DNA of 64,000 nucleotides. Origin: Winogradskyella sp. (GTDB lineage: Bacteria; Bacteroidota; Bacteroidia; Flavobacteriales; Flavobacteriaceae). The position numbers were made by a program, and so were the translations under genes. Numbering within the stretch: position 1 is the first letter of the stretch; each line of letters starts with the position of its first letter. Positions 9,410-18,257 of the stretch are shown here, piece after piece. The notes beneath the pieces are model-generated. The model saw only the letters and a list, made by a program, of their open reading frames with translations. It was not told where the DNA came from and ran no database searches. The stretch covers positions 110,187 to 174,186 of the forward strand of contig NZ_RHLG01000006.1 in assembly GCF_003712105.1 (NCBI RefSeq), in the 5' to 3' direction.

Positions 9410-10144
9410 ATGAATATAATCAAACTTAATGCCATTGACTCAACCAGTACTTATCTAAAGCGCTTAAGTATTGATAAAACCTTAGATGATTACACAGTTG
9501 TAGTAGCCAATTATCAAACAAATGGTAGAGGTCAAATGGGTGCTGAATGGCAATCAGAATCCTCTAAAAACCTTACGTTCAGTGTCTTTAAAGATGTTTC
9601 TAGTTTGTCTATGGAGCATACGTTTTGTATAAGTATGGCAGTTTCTCTGGCACTGGTTGATGCTTTAAAGGAATTACAAATACCAAAACTTAAAGTAAAA
9701 TGGCCTAACGACATTTTGTCAGAAAACAAAAAAATTGCGGGTGTTCTTATAGAAAATGTTATAAAGAACAATACATTGGATGCTACTATTATAGGTGTTG
9801 GACTTAATGTAAACCAGAAGTTTTTTAATGATTTACCACAGGCATCATCCATGACATTGCTAACAGGAATTATTTACGATAAAAATGAAGTGCTTAACGT
9901 TATTCTTAGGCATATAAAAAACATGCTGTCAAAGTTGAAACCTGAATGTATTTTGGGATTAAAAGCTGAATACGAACTTCAATTATTCAGACTAAAAAAG
10001 CCTTCGACATTTGTAACTTGTGCCAATAACAAAACATTTTCGGGCTTTATTGAAGGTGTTACCACCAATGGCAAATTAAAGTTACTTTTAGAAGATGAAG
10101 TTGAGAAAACTTTTGACCTAAAAGAAGTTAAGTTACTCTACTAA
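9410..10144 (+). CDS. birA: Biotin--[acetyl-CoA-carboxylase] ligase, monofunctional
   Basis: Activates biotin to biotinyl-AMP and attaches it to the biotin carboxyl carrier protein. The 244 residues contain the catalytic domain: STSTYLK, the GRGQMGAEW loop that holds biotinyl-AMP, NLTFSV, and KWPNDIL followed by the catalytic Lys in KKIAGVLIEN. There is no N-terminal winged-helix domain, so it should not act as a biotin repressor as the E. coli protein does. Divergent from rsfS; its 3' end overlaps the convergent SRPBCC gene by 4 nt. Confidence 0.94.
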   Translation: MNIIKLNAIDSTSTYLKRLSIDKTLDDYTVVVANYQTNGRGQMGAEWQSESSKNLTFSVFKDVSSLSMEHTFCISMAVSLALVDALKELQIPKLKVKWPNDILSENKKIAGVLIENVIKNNTLDATIIGVGLNVNQKFFNDLPQASSMTLLTGIIYDKNEVLNVILRHIKNMLSKLKPECILGLKAEYELQLFRLKKPSTFVTCANNKTFSGFIEGVTTNGKLKLLLEDEVEKTFDLKEVKLLY

Positions 10145-10536
10145 ATGGCTTCTGGCATATTTGAAGCTAAAGTTTGCAAAAACTTTTTTATTGGACTCTT
10201 TATCATCATTGACATCATGGTATTAAATTTACCATTAAAGTTTAATGAAACTTCACTTTGGGTATCATCAATTTCTTCAATATTTGCAACGAGAGCAAAA
10301 TCTAGCGCGCCACCGGCGGCACCAAGAACAACCTGTGAATGCGGAGTTTCATCTTTCTTTTTGAGCACAATTTCTGGCATTCCTTTTAAGGCAAATAAAA
10401 ATTTGTCTTCTCCTAAAACTTCAAACTTATTGATAGTTTCAGGCATTAGCTTTTCAAAATTTTTCACATCAGAAAGAAAGTTAAATGCTTCCTCTGCAGA
10501 TTTGTCTATGGTAATTGTTGGAGAATCTAAATTCAT
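10141..10536 (-). CDS. SRPBCC / START-like domain protein
   Basis: A 131-residue protein with the helix-grip fold pattern: an N-terminal strand, SAEEAFNFLSDVKNFEKLMPE at residues about 13-33 (alpha1-alpha2 with the typical FLSD motif), alternating strands, and a long C-terminal helix KSPIKKFLQTLA. Such proteins bind hydrophobic ligands; no catalytic residues or ligand can be named. No signal peptide, so cytosolic. Found next to birA and pyrE in flavobacteria, perhaps without functional linkage. It ends convergently with birA. Confidence 0.8.
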   Translation of the reverse strand: MNLDSPTITIDKSAEEAFNFLSDVKNFEKLMPETINKFEVLGEDKFLFALKGMPEIVLKKKDETPHSQVVLGAAGGALDFALVANIEEIDDTQSEVSLNFNGKFNTMMSMMIKSPIKKFLQTLASNMPEAI

Positions 10537-10597
10537 TATTTAAGTATTATAGCGTATTAAATGGTTAATAGATTATTAATAAATCCATGACAAGATA

Positions 10598-11242
10598 TCA
10601 ATTATTATTCCATTCGCTAGGATTCGCGTTCCAATTAGCTAAAATGTCTTGTTGGCTTTTGGTAATATAGTTTGTGTCTAGAGCTTGTTCTAAAAGGGTT
10701 TCATAATTTCCAAGTGTATGCAATTCTACTTTTGCAGTCTTAAAATTGTCGTTGGCAACTTCAAACCCATAAGAAAAAATTGCTACCATACCTTTAATAT
10801 TTACTTCAGCGTCCTTAAGTGCTTTTACAGCATTAAGACTACTTTTTCCAGTGCTAATCAAATCTTCGACCACTACAACATTTTGGCCTTTTTCGATATA
10901 ACCTTCAATCTGATTTTGACGTCCATGTTTTTTAGCTTCAGGACGCACATATACAAAAGGTAAATTAAGATGTGCAGCAACTAAAGCGCCAATACCAATT
11001 GCACCTGTAGCCACACCAGCAATAACATCTGGTTTACCGTAGAGTTCTTCGATATGCTTAGCTAAACTTTCACGAACAAAATTTCTAATTTGAGGAAACG
11101 ATAGCACAATTCTGTTATCGCAATATATAGGAGACTTCCACCCAGAAGCCCATGTAAATGGTTCTTCTGGACTCAATTTTATAGCATTAATCTGAAGCAG
11201 TAATTCTGCGGTTTTTTTAGCGGTATCTTTATTAAAAATCAT
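10598..11242 (-). CDS. pyrE: Orotate phosphoribosyltransferase
   Basis: Forms orotidine 5'-phosphate from orotate and PRPP in pyrimidine synthesis. The PRPP-binding signature is VVVVEDLISTGKS near residues 120-132, and the flexible-loop region is RPEAKKHGRQNQIEG with the catalytic Lys and His. I chose the ATG at 11242 (214 residues, MIFNKDTAKK), because homologues begin there; an upstream in-frame ATG at 11278 would add 12 atypical residues. The gene is divergent from the NUDIX gene. Confidence 0.96.
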   Translation of the reverse strand: MIFNKDTAKKTAELLLQINAIKLSPEEPFTWASGWKSPIYCDNRIVLSFPQIRNFVRESLAKHIEELYGKPDVIAGVATGAIGIGALVAAHLNLPFVYVRPEAKKHGRQNQIEGYIEKGQNVVVVEDLISTGKSSLNAVKALKDAEVNIKGMVAIFSYGFEVANDNFKTAKVELHTLGNYETLLEQALDTNYITKSQQDILANWNANPSEWNNN

Positions 11243-11363
11243 AGCCTCAAAATTAATCTTTTTTAGAGTTGATAACATTTAAAATTAAAATAAATATCAA
11301 CAGCAGATTGGTATGAGAAAAAAGAATATTTTTACGTTTCTATAAAACCAACCAAATTAACTA

Positions 11364-11945
11364 ATGTACACCATTTTTGTTGGAGATAAACCTATTTATT
11401 TGACTACTCAGGTAGATAAAGAGACTGATTTTAAAGTGTACTTGCTGAAGTCCGCAGATTTGGCAAGAGTGATTCGTAAATTGAATAGAACTAAACTTCA
11501 AGCAGTTTATTTAGTTGGTAAAAAAGAAGACAAACTCCTTAAGCAGTTTTTAAAGAAACTTCCCAACGTAATTGCAGGTGGTGGTAAGGTCTATAATAAG
11601 GCTGGCGAAGTCCTTTTTATATACCGAAATGATAAATGGGACTTACCAAAAGGCAAAGCTGAATCTAAAGAATCTATAGAAGAAACTGCCATTAGAGAAG
11701 TTGAAGAAGAAACGGGTGTTCAGGGCTTAAAAATCACCAAACCATTACCTACTACGTATCATATTTTTAAACGTCGAGGACGTTATCGCATAAAAATCAC
11801 CTATTGGTTTGAGATGAAAACAAAATACACTGGCGAACTTCTACCTCAAGAAAACGAAGGCATTACTAAAGTCAAGTGGCTAAATAATAAGAAAATAGCC
11901 AAGGCAATGGAAAATAGCTATGCGAATATTAAGCTATTAGTTTAA
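11364..11945 (+). CDS. NUDIX hydrolase
   Basis: Hydrolyses nucleoside diphosphates linked to another moiety. The Nudix box is complete: G-x5-E-x7-REVEEETGV, starting in LPKGKAESKES at about residue 93. The 193-residue protein has an extra N-terminal region of about 70 residues (MYTIFVGDKPIYLT) before the Nudix fold, seen in flavobacterial relatives encoded next to pyrE. Substrate is not predictable. Convergent with the M14 peptidase (3 nt between the stops). Confidence 0.9.
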   Translation: MYTIFVGDKPIYLTTQVDKETDFKVYLLKSADLARVIRKLNRTKLQAVYLVGKKEDKLLKQFLKKLPNVIAGGGKVYNKAGEVLFIYRNDKWDLPKGKAESKESIEETAIREVEEETGVQGLKITKPLPTTYHIFKRRGRYRIKITYWFEMKTKYTGELLPQENEGITKVKWLNNKKIAKAMENSYANIKLLV

Positions 11946-11948
11946 GGA

Positions 11949-13688
11949 TTAATTTAATCTATAAACAGGATATTGCAAATGTGCTTTTTCGTAATATGGC
12001 GTTTGTTTGTGTAACCAATCTAGTTGTGCATACCAATTATTCGCAAAATCTTTGTCATAACTTTTTTTAACGTTGTACTTAATCTGTAGTTTAGGATTTG
12101 CTCTAAGGATTAATTTTACTTTGTCTTCCCAAACATAAGGTGAAAACCCTTCTTTTTGCTGTAAAATGGTATCGAAAAAATTCCAATTGAAAAAAGAATC
12201 TGGTGCTGTTGGTTCTAAAGTTTCTAACAAATATCTAATAGCATTTTGGTCAGTGCTTACCATGTAGTCACCTGCTTTAAAGTCAATGGCTTCTTCAGAA
12301 GTTTTTATACTAGTATTGTAATGCAGATAATGACCTTCATACGGACTTTGACGTGTTTTATAGTCTTCAATTTTATAAGATTGAACAGTTAAAATAGTAT
12401 CATTTTCAAATTGTTTTAATTCAACCTTATTTAGTTTTAGCAACTCAATAACATTATGCCAACCTTGAGGAATGATATAGGCTTTAGGTATGTTAACCTC
12501 ACTAGTAGGCTTGAAATAATTTTGGTATGTCACAGGTTTTGTAAATGGTTTGCTTCTGTCAAATTTTAGACGGTCAGCACCTGTAAGGTCACTTTTTATA
12601 GTATTACCTTCATAACCTTTAAATTGTATGGTAGAAGATTTTGTAGTATCGATCTCCCAAGTAAGTGGATAGCTTTCACCAGGTGACCAGAATTGATTTT
12701 GTTCTGTACGAAGTGATTTAATTGTGTCACCTTTAGCTTCAACAATTTGCAACATACTTTTCATTAACTCGTAAGTACCTTCAACACGCTGCTTATAAGG
12801 TTTTAGCATATGAGTTTCTACCATCATACCAAGTGTATTATATAAAGTTGTATATCCAGTGGAATAGCGTGGTGAATCCATAAACTGAGAAAATCCATTT
12901 TCTGGTCTTCTATTAAATACATTAACGTAAGGCGTAATATCCCATGATTTGTCTTGTAGCTTTTCTTCTAACTGTGGCATCATTTCGGTATGCAAAAAAT
13001 TACCTAAAGGTCCACCTAGCTTATTATGTTGCGTAAATAGATGCGTTAATGTATATTGGTAATCAGCACCATTACTAACATGGTTGTCGATAAAAACATC
13101 TGGTTGTACCTGATGAAAAATTTCAGCAAAAGCACGAGCATTTTTGGTGTCAGATTTTATAAAATCACGGTTGAGGTCATAATTGCGTGCATTGCCTCTA
13201 AACCCGTAAGCTTTTGGTCCGTTTTGATTAGTACGTGAAGTAGAGTTACGATTAAGACTTCCACCAACATTATAAATAGGTATAGTTGCTATAACAGTAT
13301 GTTTTGGGGTTTCAATTTTCTCATTTGCCAAATCTCTAAACAGCATCATAGTGGCATCTATACCATCAGATTCACCTGGGTGAATTCCATTGTTAATAAG
13401 TACAATGCGGTTGTTTTCTCTGCGCTTATCAAAATTTGCCTTCTTACCACTTGCAACGTATGTTACTAAATGTAATGGCTTTCCTGAATCGGTCTCTCCA
13501 ATTTCTTGAATTGATATTTGATTATAACTATCTGCTAAGTCTTTATAAAACTGAATCGTTTGCTCATAAGTCGCTGTTTCTTTGCCTTTACTGATTTCAA
13601 AAACAGTTGTAAAATCGTTTTCAGGATTATTAGATTTTTTATTACATGAAATCGCAATAAATAAGAGTAGAACAAGAAATTTTTTCAT
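11949..13688 (-). CDS. M14-family zinc carboxypeptidase, lipoprotein
   Basis: A 579-residue exported metallopeptidase. The start at 13688 gives a lipoprotein signal (KKFLVLLLFIAISC) with acceptor Cys near residue 15; upstream codons would place extra residues before it. The zinc ligands are His and Glu in NGIHPGESDG, and the third His is in FIDNHVSNGADYQY; RNYDLNRDF supplies the substrate-binding Arg. These match the M14 carboxypeptidase fold. Probably trims peptides or peptidoglycan-linked substrates at the outer membrane or in the periplasm. Divergent from ctlX. Confidence 0.9.
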   Translation of the reverse strand: MKKFLVLLLFIAISCNKKSNNPENDFTTVFEISKGKETATYEQTIQFYKDLADSYNQISIQEIGETDSGKPLHLVTYVASGKKANFDKRRENNRIVLINNGIHPGESDGIDATMMLFRDLANEKIETPKHTVIATIPIYNVGGSLNRNSTSRTNQNGPKAYGFRGNARNYDLNRDFIKSDTKNARAFAEIFHQVQPDVFIDNHVSNGADYQYTLTHLFTQHNKLGGPLGNFLHTEMMPQLEEKLQDKSWDITPYVNVFNRRPENGFSQFMDSPRYSTGYTTLYNTLGMMVETHMLKPYKQRVEGTYELMKSMLQIVEAKGDTIKSLRTEQNQFWSPGESYPLTWEIDTTKSSTIQFKGYEGNTIKSDLTGADRLKFDRSKPFTKPVTYQNYFKPTSEVNIPKAYIIPQGWHNVIELLKLNKVELKQFENDTILTVQSYKIEDYKTRQSPYEGHYLHYNTSIKTSEEAIDFKAGDYMVSTDQNAIRYLLETLEPTAPDSFFNWNFFDTILQQKEGFSPYVWEDKVKLILRANPKLQIKYNVKKSYDKDFANNWYAQLDWLHKQTPYYEKAHLQYPVYRLN

Positions 13689-13770
13689 GGTAACTAAAAT
13701 TGTATTCAAACTTAAAGATTTTAGATGATAAAAACTTTGAGAAGTATAAATTTCAGAATACAAAAAACAT

Positions 13771-13778
13771 TAATTTTG
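13771..13778 (+). promoter_or_regulatory. Candidate -7 element for ctlX
   Basis: TAATTTTG, exact TAnnTTTG match, 24 nt before the preferred ctlX ATG. It lies inside the 5' extension that an earlier in-frame ATG (13725) would require, supporting the later start. Confidence 0.45.
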
Positions 13779-13802
13779 CCTGACTCTCAAAAAAAAGCAT
13801 CA

Positions 13803-14735
13803 ATGCACCAAACTACAGATACTATTTTAATGATTCGGCCAGTCAGTTTTAGAATGAACGAACAAACGGCTGTAAACAACTATTTTCAGGAAGAATTAAC
13901 AATTAAAAATGAAGATATTAATGCTAAAGCTCAGGAAGAATTTGATGCTTTTGTTTTAAAATTACAAGCTGTAGGTATAAAAGTTGTTGTGGTTAGCGAT
14001 GATGAATTGCATGATACTCCTGATTCTGTGTTTCCTAACAATTGGGTGAGTTTTCATGCCAATGGTGATGTAGCTATTTATCCTATGTTTGCAGAGAACA
14101 GACGTAAGGAACGTCGAGACGAAATTTTTGATAAGCTAGAAGAAGAAGGTCTATACATTGAGCATATCATTGATTATACTTCTGCTGAAGACGAAGGTGT
14201 GTTTTTAGAAGGTACAGGAAGTGTAGCACTAGACCGAGTTAATAGAAAAGCGTATTGCGCATTATCTCCAAGAGCAGATGAATCTTTATTTATTGAATTT
14301 TGTGAAGATTTTGAGTATACACCTGTAATTTTTACGGCTAACCAAACTGTTGATGGTAAGCGTTTACCAATTTATCACACCAATGTTATGATGTGTTTAG
14401 CTGAAAATTTCTCTGTGATTTGTCTTGATAGTATTGATGATAAAAAAGAACGAAAAAATGTGGTTAAGCACCTAAAACAAGATGGAAAGGAAGTTATTGA
14501 AATTACTGAAGCTCAAATGCATCAATTTGCTGGAAATATGCTCCAAGTACATGGCACAGATAAGAAGCGCTATTTAGTAATGAGTGCTGCTGCTCATAAG
14601 AGTTTAACTAATGCTCAAATAAAAGCTATAGAAAAGCATTGCTCAATATTATCGAGTTCTTTAACTACTATAGAAACTTGTGGCGGTGGAAGCGCACGTT
14701 GTATGATGGCTGAGGTGTTTTTACCTAAAGCTTAA
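13803..14735 (+). CDS. ctlX: Citrulline utilization hydrolase CtlX family protein
   Basis: Member of the amidinotransferase/arginine deiminase superfamily. The start at 13803 (MHQTTDTILMIRPVSF, 310 residues) fits the family. Motifs include FPNNWVSFH near residue 76, DRVNRKAYCALSPRAD, FTANQ, YHTNVMMCL and the C-terminal GGGSARCMMAEVF with the presumed nucleophile Cys. The family name comes from a citrulline-related role; the actual reaction here is inferred. Shares an intergenic region with the divergent M14 peptidase and converges with the CpcT-like gene (4-nt stop overlap). Confidence 0.88.
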   Translation: MHQTTDTILMIRPVSFRMNEQTAVNNYFQEELTIKNEDINAKAQEEFDAFVLKLQAVGIKVVVVSDDELHDTPDSVFPNNWVSFHANGDVAIYPMFAENRRKERRDEIFDKLEEEGLYIEHIIDYTSAEDEGVFLEGTGSVALDRVNRKAYCALSPRADESLFIEFCEDFEYTPVIFTANQTVDGKRLPIYHTNVMMCLAENFSVICLDSIDDKKERKNVVKHLKQDGKEVIEITEAQMHQFAGNMLQVHGTDKKRYLVMSAAAHKSLTNAQIKAIEKHCSILSSSLTTIETCGGGSARCMMAEVFLPKA

Positions 14736-15376
14736 TCGAGCTTATTAAAGATATAACCACCTTTTTCTGCACCCCAAACATAATTACCTTCAGCGTCAAA
14801 ACCTCTATCCCAAGAGATAATTTTGTCTTCTAAAATCTCGACTTCGCTTCGTGCAAAAGACGCACCTCTTAAATTACTAGAACACGTGGTGTCACCAGTT
14901 TTTCCTTGAAAGTGTTTGTCGTCCAATCGTTTTAATACAACTTCACATCCAGACTTTAACGTAATGTCTTTTGGAGAAATAGAATCGAAAGCGCTTAAAT
15001 TTTTCCACTTACCTATCCAAATAGAGTCATTTTCAAGTGTGTAAATTTCAGAAGTAAACGTACTATCTGTCAATTGGTTTAGTTTGTATACACGTTGTCT
15101 GTATGGCCTGTCTTGCATGCTATTCAAAGCTTGCTCAACATATAAGTAATGGCCATTACCTTGCCAAATAGGATACATGTGTAAAGAGATATTGTAATAC
15201 GAAGAATCTACTTGCGATTGTACTTCAGAGTTAAAAGACCCTTGCATTAATGCATAGAGTTCATCTAGTTTTTGTTCTGAATTAATGTTTTCAGCAGTCG
15301 AGTCTTTTGTTCTTTTTTCGTTTTTGCATGATACACTTAATACCAAGACTACTAATAAGAGGTAGATATTTTTCAC
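14732..15376 (-). CDS. CpcT/CpeT-like chromophore lyase family lipoprotein
   Basis: A 214-residue protein starting with a lipoprotein signal (LLLVVLVLSVSC, Cys17). The rest matches the CpcT/CpeT family: LYALMQGSFNSE, YLYVEQAL, PYRQRVYKL, then GCEVVLKR, FQGKTGDTTC, LRGASFARSEVEI and SWDRGFD...VWGAEKGGYIF at the C-terminus. In cyanobacteria the family attaches bilins to phycobiliprotein Cys residues; no phycobiliprotein is expected in this bacterium, so the ligand is unknown. The lipid anchor puts it outside the cytosol, unlike the cyanobacterial lyases. Confidence 0.88.
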   Translation of the reverse strand: MKNIYLLLVVLVLSVSCKNEKRTKDSTAENINSEQKLDELYALMQGSFNSEVQSQVDSSYYNISLHMYPIWQGNGHYLYVEQALNSMQDRPYRQRVYKLNQLTDSTFTSEIYTLENDSIWIGKWKNLSAFDSISPKDITLKSGCEVVLKRLDDKHFQGKTGDTTCSSNLRGASFARSEVEILEDKIISWDRGFDAEGNYVWGAEKGGYIFNKLD

Positions 15377-15414
15377 TTTAGATTGTATTTAGTGGTCTAA
15401 ATATAGAAAAATAA

Positions 15415-17457
15415 TTATTCAGAGAGCTCGGCTTTTGGTAATTCTATAAAGAACTTACTCCCTATGTTTGGTGTACTTTCAACCCAAATACGACCTTTGT
15501 TAAGTTCAACTAAATCTTTACAAATGGTAAGACCTAATCCTGTACCTTTTTCATTACCAGTTCCAGTAGTCGTAAAGTTTTTCTTTGCATTAAAGAGTTT
15601 TTTGATATTCTCCTCGGAGATACCTATCCCAGTATCTTCAACGCAGATAAGAACTTTACCGTTGTAATCTTGGTTAGAGACAGTAATGACATCACCTTTA
15701 CCTGTAAACTTTACAGCATTAGTGATAAGGTTTTGAATTACAATTTCTAACATGCTGCGGTCAGCATATACAAACTCGCGTCTTGACTCATCGATCAGGA
15801 TAATGCCTTTGTCACTAACTTTTTTCTCGATAAGAGACATTTTGATATGAAAAACCTCCTGAATATTGAATAGCTCTGGCTTAGGCTGCAGATTTTGCAT
15901 TTGTGATTTTGACCAATTCAATAAATTAAAAAGGAGTGAAGATGCATTGTTAGCATTCTCACTAAGTTCAGGTATTAGGTCATTAAATTCTTCTTTACTA
16001 ATTCCTCCATCTTTTAGTAAATCTAAAAAGGCTTTTATAGAAGAAATAGAGTCTTTTAAATCGTGGGATACGATAGAAAATAGCTTGTCCTTTACTTGAT
16101 TTACTTCTTCAAGCTGAAGATTTTTTGTTGTTAATTCTTTATTTGATTTAGATAAGGTCTTTACAGTTTTACCGTCTTTTGAACCTTTCAAATAACTAAA
16201 AATCAACAGTGCTGTTATGAAAACAAGACCAGCAATTAGACCATAAATTAAAAGTGTGTCTTTTTTACTTGGTTTATCTGTTATAGGATTTGCTGTTGCT
16301 GTATTGTCATTTTTAATAGTATCGATTAGCGGAACCGTATTCGCAATTTCATCTTCAATTCGTGGTTCGATATTTAGTTTTGCCAACTTTTCTTGGTCAA
16401 GGCGTTCTTTTAGTTCGTAGTATTGGTTTTGCCAATTAAAAGCATCTTCGTAAAAACCTCTTTTTTGATCTAAATCTCTATTGAGTCTTAGATTATAAAG
16501 TAATTCTTCATCATTATTAAGTCGCCTAGCAATCTTTAAAGCTTCTAGAAGTTGATTTTCTGCAAGTCTATATCTTCTATTGTTAATGTTTAATTCACCA
16601 AAAGCATTAAGAGATTTTAAAATACCTAAATCATTTTTTTGTCTTCTACTATATGCTAATCCTTCTCTTAAGTAATCAGATGCTTTTTCTAATTCATCAA
16701 TGGCAAGATAAGATCGACCCAGACTAGGCATAATTTCACCACGTATATCTGTATCGTCTGCACTTAAAAGTGTAAGCATACGCTCATAACTATCAATAGA
16801 TCTACGGTTGTCATCTTTAAGTGCGTAAAGCAATCCTAAGTTTTTTAGTGAAAGCTTCATACCATCTAAGTCATCTAATTCTTCTCTAACACTTAAGGCC
16901 TTTTTGTTGTATTGTAATGCTTTGTCAAACATATTAGTGTTGTAATATGCTTCAGCAAGATTGTTGTAAGCTTTACTTAAATCATCTTTTAATTCTTTTT
17001 CTTCAAAAATTGAAATAGCTGAAAGTGAATTTTCAAGACCTTTTTTATAGTTACCTCTTTGGATTTCTATAACACCAAGGTTGTTATTTACTTTTGCAAC
17101 ACCTAGTGTATCTCGTAATGAAGAATAATAACTTCGAGCAGCTTCAAAATTATCAACCGCATCCGAAGTCTTGTTTTGGTTATTAAAGATTAATGCTTTT
17201 TTGTAACTAGTCTCTGCAAGACCTTTATCGTAATTAAGTGTCTTTGAGAGTTCTGAAGTTTGCGCAATGAATAATAAGGCTTTGTTGTATTCTTGTATAT
17301 CGTAAAGTTCGTTTATAAGCAATAGAGAAGTCTCCACTTTTGTAGAGTCTTGGTTTTGATAAGCTAAGCGCACTGTTAAGCTATCTATCTTTGCGTTTTG
17401 TGCAAAGCTAAGTGTAGCAAATAGGCAAATAGCGAATGTTATCAAAGATTGCTTCAT
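15415..17457 (-). CDS. TPR-containing membrane sensor histidine kinase
   Basis: A 680-residue hybrid: signal peptide (MKQSLITFAICLFATLSFAQ), a periplasmic array of tetratricopeptide repeats (about residues 25-340, for example AKAYNNLAEAYYNTNMFDKA), one membrane helix near 400-420, a short coiled coil, the HisKA helix with phospho-acceptor His465 in IVSHDLKDS, and a HATPase domain with LVTNAVKFT-like N box (LITNAVKFT), DTGIGIS and GTGLGL. The start at 17457 places the signal peptide at the terminus. No response regulator gene is adjacent, so the partner is unknown. Confidence 0.93.
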   Translation of the reverse strand: MKQSLITFAICLFATLSFAQNAKIDSLTVRLAYQNQDSTKVETSLLLINELYDIQEYNKALLFIAQTSELSKTLNYDKGLAETSYKKALIFNNQNKTSDAVDNFEAARSYYSSLRDTLGVAKVNNNLGVIEIQRGNYKKGLENSLSAISIFEEKELKDDLSKAYNNLAEAYYNTNMFDKALQYNKKALSVREELDDLDGMKLSLKNLGLLYALKDDNRRSIDSYERMLTLLSADDTDIRGEIMPSLGRSYLAIDELEKASDYLREGLAYSRRQKNDLGILKSLNAFGELNINNRRYRLAENQLLEALKIARRLNNDEELLYNLRLNRDLDQKRGFYEDAFNWQNQYYELKERLDQEKLAKLNIEPRIEDEIANTVPLIDTIKNDNTATANPITDKPSKKDTLLIYGLIAGLVFITALLIFSYLKGSKDGKTVKTLSKSNKELTTKNLQLEEVNQVKDKLFSIVSHDLKDSISSIKAFLDLLKDGGISKEEFNDLIPELSENANNASSLLFNLLNWSKSQMQNLQPKPELFNIQEVFHIKMSLIEKKVSDKGIILIDESRREFVYADRSMLEIVIQNLITNAVKFTGKGDVITVSNQDYNGKVLICVEDTGIGISEENIKKLFNAKKNFTTTGTGNEKGTGLGLTICKDLVELNKGRIWVESTPNIGSKFFIELPKAELSE

Positions 17458-17769
17458 AACGCATTCACGTAAGGGCATAATATACCTTGTATTTTGCTAA
17501 CTTTCTGAGAGGGATAGGAAAGAATATTCTGACGCAATAATTAATACTTCAGATTTTAATTAATAGCAGACCAAAAATGGTTAATTGCAACTGGAATTAC
17601 TAATTTTTAGGTTTTACGACCAAAAAATCAGACAAAATGAACGTTGAAATTTTAAAAAAAATAGACCAATCGATTAAAGGCAAAAATATCAGCAGAACTA
17701 CACTTTTATCGATGAAATGCACACTATTTTTAATTTGCTGTTAATCAGTAAGTTAAAGTGTAAATCTGT
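17458..17769. other. Intergenic region without recognisable gene
   Basis: About 310 bases of AT-rich sequence between the histidine kinase and the VOC gene. The only short frame (17637-17744, plus strand, 35 codons) has no recognisable motif and no supporting signal. I see no hairpin terminator, tRNA or repeat here. Confidence 0.6.
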
Positions 17770-18138
17770 TTACTCGGTAATTTCTTGACCAAATTTTATC
17801 AGGTTTCCATCTTCATCCAAAATGGCGAACTCACGCATACCATAAGGATGATTTTTTAAGGTCCCATTTGGATGTATAACGCCAAAAGATTTTAACTCTT
17901 CGCAAAGTATGTCAATATCTTCAACATCTACGTAACAACTTGTATTTTCTGGATGGATTTTATCATCACATTTCCAAAAATGTACAACAAAATTGTCACG
18001 TGCAATTACGGCATAGTTGTCATCCAAATATCCAACTCTATCAAAACCAAGTTTGGTTTTGTAAAACTGAACAGTTTTCTTGATATCTAAGGAAGCCAAA
18101 ACCGGAATTCCTTTAAGCAAATGTCTTTTTCTTTCCAT
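17770..18138 (-). CDS. VOC-fold (bleomycin resistance/glyoxalase-like) protein
   Basis: A 122-residue vicinal-oxygen-chelate protein with the paired beta-alpha-beta-beta-beta modules: VLASLDIKKTVQFYKTKLGF at the N-terminus and EDIDILCEELKSFG in the second half, ending in FAILDEDGNLIKFGQ. The arrangement resembles bleomycin-binding proteins, which sequester ligand without metal catalysis. Substrate is unknown. A second VOC protein of different sequence is encoded at 33387-33809. Confidence 0.85.
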   Translation of the reverse strand: MERKRHLLKGIPVLASLDIKKTVQFYKTKLGFDRVGYLDDNYAVIARDNFVVHFWKCDDKIHPENTSCYVDVEDIDILCEELKSFGVIHPNGTLKNHPYGMREFAILDEDGNLIKFGQEITE

Positions 18139-18216
18139 TTTCTACTCTCATAAGTATACGTCTTTAAAATTAGGTAATAATGCCTATTTAAAATCTTAAT
18201 AAAACAATAAAACTTC

Positions 18217-18224
18217 TATCTTTG
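18217..18224 (+). promoter_or_regulatory. Candidate -7 element for argS
   Basis: TATCTTTG, exact TAnnTTTG match, 33 nt before the argS ATG. No clear TTG -33 element. Confidence 0.45.
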
Positions 18225-18257
18225 CAAGCGTTTTAAACGCCAAAGCTTAGCATAATT

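Noticed and set aside
17637..17744. A 35-codon plus-strand frame between the histidine kinase and VOC genes.
   Set aside because: No family signal, no promoter, and composition like the surrounding AT-rich DNA.
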